A stretch of 64,000 bases of DNA, from contig VZSF01011299.1 in the NCBI GenBank assembly GCA_013398295.1, positions 344,489-408,488 of the forward strand. The letters are read 5' to 3'. Numbering within the stretch: position 1 is the first letter of the stretch; each line of letters opens with the position of its first letter. The DNA is from Chionis minor (Eukaryota; Chordata; Aves; Charadriiformes; Chionididae). This document shows positions 24,961-37,872 of the stretch, one piece after another. Made by a program: the position numbers and the translations under genes. The notes under the pieces are model-generated. The model searched no databases, had not been told where the DNA came from, and worked only from the letters and a program-made list of their open reading frames with translations.

Positions 24961-27950
24961 GAGGCGGGACTGAATTTTTAATTCTCCAAAGTTTTCCTGC
25001 TTCTTCAGGATGTATTCAAGTAAGGTGTGTTTGCAAAGACCTGGTCTGGAGGTTACAAAAAAGCAGGCTGCAGCAGTGGAATAGAGAAAGACCCTGGGTC
25101 AAATACAGATAAAACCAGGCACCGACCGTCACAGGAGTCTCACTGAGGAAGAGTAGAGTTTATATGATGTGAGGACTGTGGAAAAACAAATACCTAAGAA
25201 AAGGAGTAGCACGTTGTACTCTCCCCATAACTCCTATGTCCTCCCTAAGCTATAAATGTCTCGCAGTAGAGCACATGCCTTCTGATTTCAGGCACCTTGA
25301 GGAACGATTCACCGTGTGGTGCTGCGCACGGGCATTGTGGGGAACCGTCTTCCCTAGAGCTGCCCATAAATCTGAGCCTGAGCTTCCCATAGGTGGGAAT
25401 CAGCAGATTTCTGCCTGGGAGTATCCTTGAAACACCTCAAAAGCATACAAAGGAAGACACAATGATGGAGTTCAACTATGAGCGCAAACATGACTTGGTT
25501 TTCATTTATTGCTCATATTTTCCTTCCTGTAGTGGTGAAATATAGTACCTATTATTCCTGGCATCCTTTGCATTACACTGAATCCCACCCTTGCTCTTGC
25601 TGTTCAGCTTTTTTGTTCCAATCTCACTTGCTAAAGGAGTCTAAGGAGGAATTTTCTGCCTCTGGAGGACAGATTCAAACCCGGCTGTTTCACCAGCCGG
25701 CTGTAGGCAGAGTAGCCTATCCGAGAGTACTGGCCTCACATCCCAAAAAGTGGTTTGAGGGAAAGAATAAGTCAGCCAGTATTTATGGCTCTAAATCCCT
25801 TTGCAGTGCTCGCTGGTATTTACTGTTGGACAGCTAGGGATCCTCTTTTTCGGACACTGGAAAAATGGTGAGGATTGTAAGCTGGAGATGGAGGGGCATA
25901 GCGGGTGGGAAATCTATTTGGGAACATTAAAATAAGAAGGTACCACATGATATACTGCAACAAAGTAGGTGCCTGGCTGTCAAGTAACCCTGCATCTTTT
26001 TTCCTGTAATGGTGGTCGATCATCTAACTGTTGTCCCACCTATTTTTTTCTCTGTCCACTTTGGTGCCACTTCTCTTATGTGGGTTTAAACTCGTTGCAG
26101 TAAACAATATACCTGCCTCTGAGTTGTGTCAGAAATAGAGCACTTTTGGAATTTTCTGCTTAATCTAGTATTTGTCGGAACATGTTGCCTCGTCAGAAGT
26201 GAATCTGCAGGAATGTATCAGTCTTTAGCAGTTTCTTGGGTGGAAGTGCTGGCTGAAAGGAGGCAGCCAGTCAGTCCGGGCTCCCACTCCTCCCATTGCC
26301 GGGACCTTCGCTCGGCGCTGGCGAGGCAGGGACGTGGACGTAGTTGTTCTTGGATCGGGTGTGACTTCTGGGTGTTTCACACAAACTCTGACAGCTCTTG
26401 GTTTCATCCCAGCAGAGAGCAGGAAAAATTCTGTAATAGCAAGAAGTTTGAGAGGATGAGAATCTGTTTCCTGCCCTGTACAGCATGTAAGTCAGTGCTC
26501 TGTGTACTGGGGCTATTTTCTAATTGTAGCAATATCCCTGCTCTTTTTCCTTTTCTTTTTCTTTTAAACTTAAATCCATGTTTGGTTTGTTTCCAGGATT
26601 CTGTTATCACTAATTAATATCAGAAAATGTTGTTGATTTGACGGAAGATCTTCATTTCTCAGTACCAGAAGTGTGACTTGTTCTTACCAGCTAATACTTG
26701 CAAATAGCCTGTGTTTCTGATTTTTATCCCCAGCTCTCGATCGTGATTCTTATCGGGTAACTGGGAGGAAGAACAATTCTTTGTTTCCAAAACCTATTAT
26801 TTTGTGTAATTAATGAGGCAAGCCACAGAAAGAGTCCAGTGGACACTGAAATAAAATGTCACAAGGCAAGCAGGAGATTATTGATGGATTGTTTTAACCA
26901 ATCTAGTGAAAACACTGAATTTATACACAGATGAAACAGCTCTGGTCTATAGTCATCTTTTCATTTTGCTTGAAGTCTTAAGGAAAAAAAAAGTCAGTAC
27001 CGATTCCCGTTACTAGTTTGTAATTTTCAAGGCTGTCTATTTTAAATCCTGTCAGGGGTCATAAGCATTTCTCTATTTGCAACAATTGCTTAACTACAGC
27101 CAAACTATAAGTATTTCCCCAAAGTATGTTATCGCATTGCTGTTAGAATGCATAATTGTTTTCTCCGTGAAGAAGCTAAATTTGGCTTAACAACTGTGTC
27201 ATGACATTAACAAAAAATGCCTGGTGTGACAAGGCACCGTGTGGACACTGCACCGAAACGCTCATAACCACAGTTCATTTAATTGATCTTCTGAGGGGGT
27301 GAAATATCACACTAGTCATCTGCCTTTGGTTTTTCGAGCCACTTCAAACAATTGTGTGGAGAAGTGAAAAAAAAAAAGAAAAGTGCTAGGTTTTTTGATT
27401 TCATCAGTTAATGGCTGTAGGTCACTTGATACTGCTTTGTGTACAATACAGTGATAGGCCTGTATCTTGTAAAGGTTCACCAGAGTGACTTACTGCTGTG
27501 GTACAAGGCCTAAAATAAAACTTGTACATGCCAGGCACCACATGATGCATAAAATATTCTAACGATATATTACAAAACCTTGTCAACACTGGGGAAAGTG
27601 ACTATTCCAAGAAGCAGGGCTGGCTGAAAAAAAGCATTCTTTTTTCCAAACCGGGCCCTTACAAAAGATGGTGATTTGGGGAGCTGGAGGGAGAGAGAAG
27701 CGGGGTTTCTTCTTTTGGCCTGGTGGAGAAAAGTCTCGTCCTTGGTTATTCAAAAATGTCGACAGAATAAAAGAGAAGCCCACTTCCAGCTCAAATCTTC
27801 ATGTTACTTCATGTCTTTCCTTACGACACTTCTTAAACTGAAATAGTTGAGCTAATGCATGCAGCCTAGAAACACATTTCTGTTGACTGATAAACTGATG
27901 ATTTAGTATATGAAATATAACCATGCTTTCCTTTAAATGTATTTTGACAG

Positions 27951-29165
27951 ATTAAATCTCTGACAATGAAGCCTTTTACTGCATATCCTTCTGGGTTTAT
28001 CGTATTCCTGTTTGCCTTGCTGCAGAGGAGCCATGGACAATGCAAAGAAGCAGCTAAAAAATCAGAGATGAATTTGAGTGTAAAATACGATCTTCCTAAC
28101 TTCGTCGCAGAAACACCGATTCAGAACGTGGTTTTGTACAAGCATCATGTTTATATTGGAGCAGTCAACAAGATTTATGTCCTAAATGAAACTCTCCAGA
28201 ACATCTCTGTGTACAAGACTGGTCCCGTTTTGGAGAACCCTGACTGCGCGCCATGCGAAGACTGCAAAGATAAAGCCAATTTATCTAACAGCGTATGGAA
28301 GGATAATGTCAACATGGCGCTCCTCTTAGAAACTTATTATGATGATCAGCTCATCAGCTGCGGTAGCGTGTCCGGAGGCATCTGCCACCGTCACATCATT
28401 CACCCTGACAACCCTGCTGACATCGAAAGCGAGGTGCACTGCATGTATTCACCCCGGGTGGACGGAGAAGCAGATAATTGTCCTGACTGTGTTGTAAGCA
28501 CTTTAGGAACCAAAGTTTTGGTGACCGAAAAGGACAGGTTTGTCAACTTCTTTGTTGGAAACACTGTGGCATCGACATTTCAGCCTCCTCACGTGCTGCA
28601 TTCAATATCAGTTAGAAGGTTAAAAGAAACACAGGATGGTTTTGAATTTCTGACAGATCAGTCTTATATAGACATCCTCCCGCAGTTCCGCGACTCATAT
28701 CCCGTTAGGTATGTCCATGCCTTTGAAAATGATCACTTTATCTATTTTCTGACTGTCCAGAGAGAATCTCTCGACTCCCAGGCGTTTCATACTCGAATTA
28801 TACGCTTCTGCACTTTAGACTCAGAGATGCGTTCTTACATGGAAATGCCTCTTGAGTGTATTTTTACCGAGAAGCGGAGGAAGAGGTCCATCCGAAAGGA
28901 GGTATTCAACATTTTGCAAGCTGCCTACGTAAGCAAGCCCGGTGCAACTCTAGCCCACGAAATGGGCGTCGGGTTGAACGATGATATTCTCTACGGCGTT
29001 TTTGCACAAAGCAAGCCAGACTCTTCTGAGCCAACCAACAGATCTGCCGTCTGCGCCGTCTCCGTGCGGACCATCAACGAGTTCTTCAACAAGATTGTCG
29101 ACAAGCAGAACATGAAATGTCTCCAGCACTTTTACAGGAAAGAGAGCAAATACTGCTTGAACAGG
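27951..29165 (+). CDS. MET: MET exon 2: start codon, signal peptide and most of the Sema domain
   Basis: The exon follows a TTTTGACAG acceptor (AG at 27949-27950) and ends at a consensus donor, AGG|GTAAGT (29166-29171). Coding starts at ATG 27966, with A at -3 in good context, and runs 400 codons in phase 0; the first 15 bases are 5' untranslated. Residues 1-24 are a hydrophobic signal peptide ending HG before QCKEA, so the mature chain probably begins at Gln25. Residues from about 27 to 400 are the first and larger part of the Sema beta propeller, which binds hepatocyte growth factor. The cysteine pattern includes Cys94, 97, 100, 132, 140, 159, 172 and 175, and the VGNT and LTDQSYID segments are conserved. 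A basic furin site, RRKR|S, has its cut after Arg307, as in human MET, and would split the receptor into alpha and beta chains. Sequons are at Asn36, 74, 79, 105 and 358. Identity to MET is unmistakable; a single exon encoding more than 390 Sema residues is typical of this gene. Confidence 0.98.
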
Positions 29166-29989
29166 GTAAGTGACAATTAATTTGTTACTTTTTGGGACTC
29201 TGGTTCTCTCTATGCCTGCTCCATTGCCAGGTAGCCGTCCCCTCAGTTTCAGTTACAAAACGTTAAGTCCCTGATCATTTCAGATTATTTCACATTGCTG
29301 ATGATTCATCTCTGTAAGGATTAGTTCCTGTAAATTGACTGTGAAAATCACTGAGGTCCTTATGGTGCTAAGAAAGTATTAGTGAAACTGGGGAAAAAAC
29401 TCCTTTTTTTAACTTTATTTGTAAGTAATTATTTTTCTGTGTTCTTGAGAGACTGTGAGGCAGATAAATGGAACACTCAGGCAGTTATTTCTTTCAACAT
29501 CTCAAAAAAAGTATTCCTCAACTTTTGTATCCATGTGCATTGAGGAGTCCCTGAAAATATCACTCATACTTTAAACTGTGTTAATGCTGAGTCACTGCCC
29601 TCTTTAGAAAAAAAATGAAAGAGCTGGTTTGGAACATGCCATGAAGAGCCAGATTGTAATACAATTACTCATGCTCAATACACAAACGGTCCCACTGAAA
29701 TCAGTTTTCTTAATGAAAGAAGTATCTATGAAAAGTGTATCTGAATGAGGATGCTGGTAGTCTCGGATGGGAAGGTTGTCTCTCTGTACACCGTGTGTTC
29801 TGCTGGCTGCTGCTCTCCAGCCATCTCAAATACTGCCAGGGGAGGAAGCGCAGAAGTTATTTCTTCCCTTCTGGCCAGTGTCAGCTCTCGTAAAGGAAAT
29901 ACATACTCTGGGAACTGAGTACTTTTAACATTTATTTTGAAACATAAAATGCTAGAGCTTTGAATTGTACCTGCTTACCAGCAGGGCCC

Positions 29990-30500
29990 TAAACGCCCTG
30001 TCTGGGGGGGGCTTTCTTTTCTCACATAGAAGAAGAGCAGAGCTCAGAGGCGGCACGTTGTCCTCTCCCGGACAACGGGATGGGGGGGCTCCCCCCCCGG
30101 ATGGGGGGGCTCTGCTCAGCCTGGAGAGCCGGCACGAGGCCCGTGTCAGGACAGAACGACATCTCAGCCCGCCTTTGGGCTGTGTGGGATTTGTCACGCC
30201 CCATCACAGGGATGGCGCCTGGAGAAAGTGGGAACCGCAGACCTTCATCACCCCGATACCACCAGAGTCCTCCTCAGCCTGGCTGCTCGGCACAGGGCGT
30301 CAGGACGGGGCGCCGGCACGTGCTCCGGCTGGGGGTGGGAGGCTCTTGCATGAAAGAGAGGGGCTGCTCTTCACTGCCAGGGCTGAGATGGGACGGGGAG
30401 GAAGGTTCTGGGGAGAAGGATCCGTTACGGAGCTGCTGTGGCTTCTCCCCAGGAGTGGGAATGTGCTCAGAGGAGGGGTCCAACCCCGTCTGAGCATCGT
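29990..30500. other. GC-rich patch with G7/C8 runs inside intron 2
   Basis: GC content is clearly above the surrounding intron. GGATGGGGGGGCTC occurs at 30078-30091 and again at 30099-30112, a 21-base tandem step, and the G7 at 30082-30088 faces C8 at 30091-30098, giving a very stable short hairpin or quadruplex. Open frames on both strands through this patch (for example 29965-30558) have no recognisable protein and follow from GC content, since stop codons are AT-rich. Confidence 0.6.
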
Positions 30501-33209
30501 CACACCATTCAGGGGACGGCTGCTTATCGCAGGCTCCAGGTGTTCAGCTCAGATGTAGGCATTGCCAGCGGATGCTGATACAGCAACCACAACAGACCTA
30601 GCATTTTATTCCCTTTTTTAGGGGGGAGGAAAGGCAATTTTCCGGAACTCAAAAGAAGTTAGCAAACATTCAGCACAGTAACTTCTTATCTTTTCTTCAC
30701 TGTGTTATTGCTGTCTTAATTTTTCATTTCAGGTCTTAATATCCCTTTTTTTATTTTCATTTTTCAGTTCATTTTTAACAATGAACATTTTTCTTCTCGA
30801 AAAGTACTTTTTTTTCCTTATTCCTGGGGCATTTTATTTGCAAGGGACTGTCTTTAAAGCTTGTGGCCTTTAACTTATCTCATTCTGTTCTTGCCTATAC
30901 ACCTGTTTCATAAGGTGATCTTTTCATAGCAAAGTATACCATTAAAATATTGACAGAATAATTTGCCACTTTTCACATGCTGGGAAGTACTTTCCGGTTT
31001 CAAAAGCTTTTCCAGAGTCTGCTGCTGCTTTGCATATCAGAACTGAATGTCTTATACTGCAGACGGTTTATTATAGTTGCCCATTTTCAAGAAATGTCAT
31101 CAGAACTCTGATTTCTGCTACATTAAATTGATAAAGGGAAAAAATGTTTGTGTGATTTCTTGTGGATCCTTTAAATGGCTTAAAGGCAGTCAGAAATTTC
31201 TGTCCTGATTGTTTGCTTAACACTGAAATATCAAGACTTTCAAGCTTTGCCATTCCATTTCCTTTGCTTTATTCCAGAGCACTCATTAAGGCTCCAAATA
31301 AAAGTGTCCCATGAGTTTTTTCAGGCTTCAACTGGCCAAAAAGATTGGCAAGAATTTGCCAGGCATCCTTTATATGCTTGTTTTTCTCAGGTGTGTAAAA
31401 TAGACCTGCGAGGTTGGAAGGTGAAGGAAGGGAAGGAGCAGGCAGAACACGGAAAGCCCATTATATCTTATGCTTAAGCTTGTGTCAGGAATGTCAACTC
31501 TGATCTTCCTCGATTTTGCAGGATATAAAATAATAAAATTAAAAAAATAATAAAAATACCCAAACCCCTCAACTCTTTGTAGGCCCTTTTTTTGTACATT
31601 ATAGAAACGTGCATAAGGGCATAACCTATTTTTTCCCCTTTGTAAGTCACCTTCAACTTAAAAGAAAGCTTTTATAAACTGTGAGAGTTTGTCACAGTTT
31701 ATTTTGGCAAAATTCAGAACTCGTTTTTTGTAATGTAGCCAAGATGATCTTTCTCTTTGATGTTGAAAGAATGAAACCACAGACCACTGATGCAAGTGAA
31801 AGGACTGACCACTGTGAGATTAAGTCATAGGACAGTGAAAACAGTACAGCAGTGAATATGGTATACCACCAACTTCAACATTAAAAAGAAAAATGAGCCT
31901 TTAGCAATGTTTGCAAGGGAGTGCTAGCTGATAATTTACAGTTAGAGTCTGATTGATGAAGGCCATTTCATGTTATCAAAAAAAAAGTCCCACAAGACAA
32001 TTGTACATAATTTTTTAGGACTTTGGGTCGTCCATCTTTTTAAGTGGCTGTCCCTCAGGACTGTTTAGTCTGAGGCTGCTAAAGGTAGAATTAGATCAAA
32101 ATAAACCAGAATAAAACATCCAAAACACTTCCTCAATCCGTTCTTAGATTTTAAGCATTTTTTAAAAAATACTTCAGCTCTTCTTGATGCAGTTGACAAT
32201 GTTTGTTAGCTTTTAGCCTTGTTTCCTAAAGGAATGAAGTTTATGTGGTCATGCTATTGTATGCCTGTCCTTCTGTTAGTTTTCCTGACAACCTCAACAA
32301 TAAGAAATCTTAAAGATGTGAATCCAGGTGTGAATTCAGAGACAGATCCAATATACGCTCAGGCTGTGGAAGGTGATGAAGTGTAAGGAACCCCTTTATA
32401 AACATCGGAAGGACACACAGGGACCAAAGCAGGTATTGCTCACCCATGGGAGAAGTCTCTGTCAGAGCTTAGTTGGACAGCAAAGTCAACCAACCACAAG
32501 ATATAAATCCAGACACAACTGTGCTTCACTTATTCCAGTGCTCATGGAAAACTTTATAAAATCCAAATCAAACATTTCCAGTTGGGTTTAAGTGAAATAC
32601 ATAATAAGCCAAAGCCTGGACTCACTGAAGTCGGGGTAGGAGAAGTGAATCTGATGGTGCATCTGATTGATATCAGATGTACCTCAGCGGAACTGTGACC
32701 AGTTAGCACTTCCTAATAATTTCCTTCAGTGAAGAGCTGGCTGTCACCTGTGTGACGCCAAGAAGGAAATGGAACTGGCTTTGAATGAAAAGAAAAAATT
32801 GGAGTCATAATAAAGGAGTTTTATTGCCCGAGTCAGGACAAGGATATCTTAGAGGTAGCTGCCGTGGAGTGTTTTGAATCACTGTTCAGGAATCTCTTCA
32901 CCCACAACAGTGAGAAAGCTGGACGCAGGCTTTTAGCAGAGTTTATTTGGTCGGTTAGTCACTCTCAGCCCTGGTGTGGTACTTCTCAAAGCAGAGGAGT
33001 ATTTAGATGAGGAGACAAATGCTGCTTACTTGGTTTGCAGACATGGTCCAGTGGTGTGCACCTCTGTCATGGATTAAATATGATTCTCCAAGTGAGGAAA
33101 ATGGGTTGAGTTTAGCCTTGACAGTCTCAACTGTACATTTCAATTGTCATTAGTTAGATCACAATCTTACAGGCTTTGTTTAGCCTTTCTTCCTCTCTTA
33201 TGTGCTAAA

Positions 33210-33300
33210 CAGTCATGAGCTCAATTCTCCTCTGTTACCCAACTTCAATCACTATTGACTTCCATGGAAAAACACCTCTAAAAATGAAATCCAAATTGAG
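33210..33300. repeat. Possible ancient palindromic amniote repeat remnant
   Basis: CAATTCTCCTCTGTTACCCA and the nearby TATTGACTTCCATGGA resemble the old palindromic repeat seen in turtles and birds (AATTCTG...GTTAC...CATTGACTTCAATGGA type). It is degenerate and assigned from memory. Confidence 0.35.
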
Positions 33301-34350
33301 CTCTATAAAGTTCCTGTGGTTTTGTTTCTTCTACAGGTAAGTTCAGGTGAAAACCTGAAATACTCCATTCACCTTACAGGAAAAGAGAAAACACAGACAG
33401 GCTTTCGCCACCATGTTCCCAACAAGTGTCCTAAAGCAAGACAAACTGGTCGCCACTCCCATCAAATGAAAGGCACAAACAGTTGGAAGAACATGAAATG
33501 AAAACAGAAGATCGCCAAAACAAAAGATAAAGTGACAGTAAAATAAACACATGGCGATGCTTCTTTATTACCATCACACACATGATAGATGAGTAAAATT
33601 GGGTTATGCTTATATTGTAATGGAAGAAAATAATTGCTGCCTTCTATCAGGAAACCGCAAAGGCACTTATTGATCTGTCATCCTAAGGGTATGTCTAGGA
33701 ATATTTAATAAAATAAACAAAGACAAATAACTCTTTTGAGGTCCTGTAACTGTAGTATCCCACACCATTTGGCTCAAAATTTTTTGGCAGGTTTAAAAAT
33801 AACACCACGTCTCTCTGATTAGGCAGAGTTGATGTAGCTTATTTAGATAATCTCACAGCATGGAGGAAAGATTTTTTATATTGCCACTAGAACATGCCTG
33901 AATATTTTCCCTAAAAGTCAGGCACCAGAATCCGTCGGATTGGTTCAGTCATCTATTCCTCTGGAAATGCCATATCAAATGGCATACAGCACTCTGCCTG
34001 GCACATAGCCCGCTCCCATCCGTACAGATTTTCTGTGAGCTTCTCTATGGGTTCTGACGTCTCAGAAGAATAAAGGAAGGGTGATGGGCAATGTGCGCCC
34101 ATCCTTTAAAACGGGCTTAAACCGTAGTAGTAGGGTGACAGGCTGCATCCACGTTCCCGTTCGGCGCTCACTGCCTGCCCGCTGAAAGCCCAGGTGGTAC
34201 CCCGAGGGTCACCACCCAGCTCCCCTCCACCATCAGGCGCACGGCCATCTCCTCACCTGGCCGTGCCAGACCTGGCTGGGACAAACAGCATGGCCTAAGG
34301 GATTGCAGGAAGAGTCTGAACTCCGGTTAAGCTGCACGTGAGAGAGACGT

Positions 34351-34380
34351 GGGTATGGGTATGGGTATAGACACGGGTAT
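34351..34380. repeat. Short GGGTAT hexamer repeat
   Basis: GGGTAT occurs three times in tandem at 34351-34368 and again at 34375-34380, with a further copy near 34425. It is a short microsatellite, not a vertebrate telomere repeat (TTAGGG). Confidence 0.8.
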
Positions 34381-37300
34381 GAGTGAGTAGGGGGTACGGC
34401 ATGAGCACAGCTCATACCATATGGGTATGGTCACCTCAGGCTGGGCCAGACTCAGCAGAGGTGTAACTGTCCCTGGGGTTGGCCCCGTGGACATCATCAC
34501 AAGGGAGCTCCCAAGAAAAAGGCAGGATGAGGAGAAAGGCAGGTCAGGGAGTTTCCTTGGAAAATGCCACACCGCCCTGAGTGGAGGATATCTTTGCAAG
34601 CTCTTCCAAGCCCCAGGAGCTGTGAGGTCTGGGGGCTGACATGTTAGTCCCTGAGTACTGCAAAAACTATAGTGAGTTCCCTTCTCCTGATCTCCTGTTA
34701 GAAGCCTGTTTCTGCCTCCCAGTGCTGCCGCTTGGTGTTTTATCATCTTCTTGATGAAAGCTGGATTTCTTTGTGACAAAGTGGTATCGGTTAAAGTACC
34801 ATTTTCTGCAAAGGGCACTGCTTTATCAGCCAGAATTACTAATAATGTTCCATTTCCAGACTTTTTAATTAAATTCTTCCACTGAAAGCAGGGTTCCCTA
34901 TTGGTTATTAGTGTGGAAGAGTGACTTTGCTGCTTTTCTCTGGAATTGCTCAGAAATCATTTCAGACAGAAAGTAAAAATATGCTTTTTTTAACAAGGAT
35001 ATCTAGATTCTCTGGTCATGTGTTTTTTATATCTCAGAGTTTCAGAAGCCCTTATATAACACTAAAGTCTAGAACTGGACACAGTAATTTTCTTATCCTA
35101 TGTAACTCTGCAAATTTGAAAACCTTTACAGTCTCACAAGAAGAGATGTCTTAAATGCAGACTAGCAGGTATGCAGCACTAAGGACACTGGCTAGAGATG
35201 TGTAATACTCAGATCTAAGCCTCTTCTCCTGGCTTCAGACCAAATTCTAAGTCTCCTTTGCCCTAGAGTACGTTCCTGTCTAGTCTGCCGATGGCTATTC
35301 TGCCATGGGACTGTGTCAGCCACTCTTGAAAGAGCTGCTTGCATTTCTTTATGAACAATCTATGTTCCAAAGAAAGAGAAGCTGATTCTGCAGTGCGTTG
35401 CATGCAGATCTAAGTCCTGGATTCATCCCACCTGGCTTTGATAGGTAGTTGAGACATCTATGCAAGAATGAATTTTCCTCAGGTTCTGCTGCCAAATGAT
35501 GGAGAGACACATAAATCCTGACAAAGCAGGCATCCGCCTTTCAGCTCACTCAGCACCAACCTTACCTCAGCAGTTTCTCTACTTACTCTGCTTGATCTGA
35601 CTCAGGACCACATATTGCGGTCATTATTGCTCACTAAAGCAACAGTAGGTAATTATTATCCAGGAGAGTGTTGTGTTACTCAAACTTTCTAGGTGGCATG
35701 TGGGTTTCTGAGCTCAGACAGCTTTTGCATCAGAGTGGAATTACTCCTCGTTTCCAAACATACAAGTAAAACCAGAGTCAAATCCCACAGTAATTAAAAA
35801 AAGTACTGCTAAGGAGGAAGATCCGTGGCATAAATGGTTCAGAAAGCAAGTGTAGGTCACAAAGAAATACTACTCGCTTTGTCAATGGAGTGTGTGAAAA
35901 CAATGACATGTTAGAGGAGGAATGATCTTGGGGAAGGGATAATACACAGCCTGGAAATTAGGGCAAATTGCATGATTTTCTCCTACTTTCTGGACGTTTT
36001 TCTATCCCACACATCTCTTGCACCACTGTTTTGGCTAGACGTGCAGTTGTTGTGCAATGTTATCTTGGAATGAGACTCTCCACACTCAGCATTATCTTAG
36101 GATAACTGGTCTACTTGGAATTCACAGCTTTTCTATTTCATCACAGCTTCCATGTCAATAAGGACTTCTATGAAAAATGCACCTGATGTACACTACAAAT
36201 GTACAGCAAAACTGCTTTTATCAACACAACATCTCTGATGCATTATTTTATTTCTTCAGAGTGTGTAATTAATCAACACCTCTCCTTTGATAATCTGTAT
36301 ACTGAGTAAAATGTTAAATTAATATAAGGGAAATAGCAAAATACAAAGATTACTTAGGTCCATTTTATCTGCTGAATCAATAGGATTTACTTAGTGCTAA
36401 TGCACTAACCAGATTATGAGAACTAATGCAGCACTCTTCAATGACAAAAGCAAATACCTCTTTGAATGATCTTGACAATAGAACATGTAGTCATCTTAAT
36501 TTGTATTAACTAATTACATTTAACATGGATGTCTTTTTACCTATTACCTTAAGTGGAGCATCAGTACAGTAACTTCCTTCCCCCCTCTCATTTTAGCAGC
36601 GAAGCAGATCAAAGCAACAAGTATTAAGAGTTAGTGGGATGATACTATATAAAATTTGACATCAGTGGAGTTCTTTACAAAATTTCTCTTTCTCTAGGGG
36701 TCATAAAAATTTGTATAATCTTTCCATTGACTTCAGTGAGCTCTAGATCCAGTCCTTGAAGTTGAAAGCCTAGCTTAAAGGTAATTAATCCTGCAGTAAT
36801 TCCCTCTAAATTGTTCCTTATTTTGCAACAAGTAGTGTTTTGAAGGTTTGGTTTCCCGTGTAACTCGGACCATCTCCAGGCAGTAGCAACACATAGTACT
36901 GGCCACGGCGTAGTTAGGATTGCTTGATTGTTTCCATCTGAAAGCTCTGTTTCCAGTTCTTGCTTTTTCTTCAAGACTCCCACTTCACAGTTGAGATTTG
37001 AAAAGTTTGTTCTCAGAAAAGGAACACACTTCTCCCATATTTTATTTTAAAAACTCTTTGAATTGCTTTCAAATACATGAGGAATATTGGGAAGAGGAGG
37101 AAGGAAGAAGAGGGAAGCAATTCTTTGTTTAAAATAAAAACAGGAAAAAACTCTTTTACCTTTTAGAGTAAAGCTTCAGTGCCTCGGCAGTTCTTAGAAA
37201 CAGGAGAATCCAGTTCCCTGCCCCAGGCGTGTTCAGTTCTCCCTGAACACTGGACTGAGTTCACAGCGTCTACACCGTCGATGTGTCTTTCACGACTCAA

Positions 37301-37872
37301 GAAGAAACCAGAAGCATGGTGGATCTGTTTCTATGGGAATTGTTTAGCACATCAACTTGTGTCCACTGGCAAAGTTGAGCTGTTCTGCTTATTCTGTTTT
37401 TCACTTCCTTAGGATTACAAGAAGTGATTGGTGATGTCTGGTGCTACTGTGCAGAAATCTGTTTTACAAAGCACATAGCATTTTGAATGCTGTGTTTTCA
37501 AATACTTTTCTCCTGTGATGTGACTTCTGAGTGATTCCTGTTCCACTTCCCAAGAAAATGGAGTTCTTGGGGAGAACAAGTTAGTTGTTTGACAAAATAG
37601 GGCTTGAAGAAGAGAAGTTCAGCATACCTAGTAGCTATCACGGACACACTAACATGGAAATTCGCTGTCTTTCTGTGCCGCGAGAGCAGCAGGTGGGGTA
37701 TGCATTGCGTATCCCCAGCAGACAGCTCTAGTCTAGCTTCTCTGTAGTCGCTATGGCAAATAATAGCTGACTCATCCATTTGGGATACCTCTTTCTGAGG
37801 ACTTACTGACCCTATCAATATGACTGTGAGCAACAGCTCAATACGAAAGACCTAGTCTCTTAATTGATAATA

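Larger units (their letters stand above)
9205..27950 (+). other. MET: Intron 1 of MET (5' end uncertain), mostly unique AT-rich DNA
   Basis: No coding exon is supported. The intron contains T tracts (9552-9570, 9935-9961 with a CC break, 13150-13173), a small perfect hairpin (11944-11971), a triplicated 13-mer (21868-21906), and GC-rich patches at about 10000-11050, 13990-14330 and 18460-19090 whose open frames have no recognisable product. A candidate ancient repeat lies near 24861-24960. A strong acceptor-like sequence precedes 9971. The intron ends with ATTTTGACAG at 27941-27950, directly before exon 2. Enhancers are likely in an intron of this size, but I cannot point to one. Confidence 0.75.

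Noticed and set aside
26126..26617. 163-codon frame in intron 1
   Set aside because: No recognisable homology and no flanking splice signals of note; it ends in ordinary intron sequence.
29965..30558. 197-codon frame in intron 2
   Set aside because: It lies in a GC-rich patch with G runs where stop codons are rare; overlapping frames on both strands are equally open and none is recognisable.
34351..34380. Interstitial telomere repeat
   Set aside because: The unit is GGGTAT, not TTAGGG, and there are only three tandem copies.
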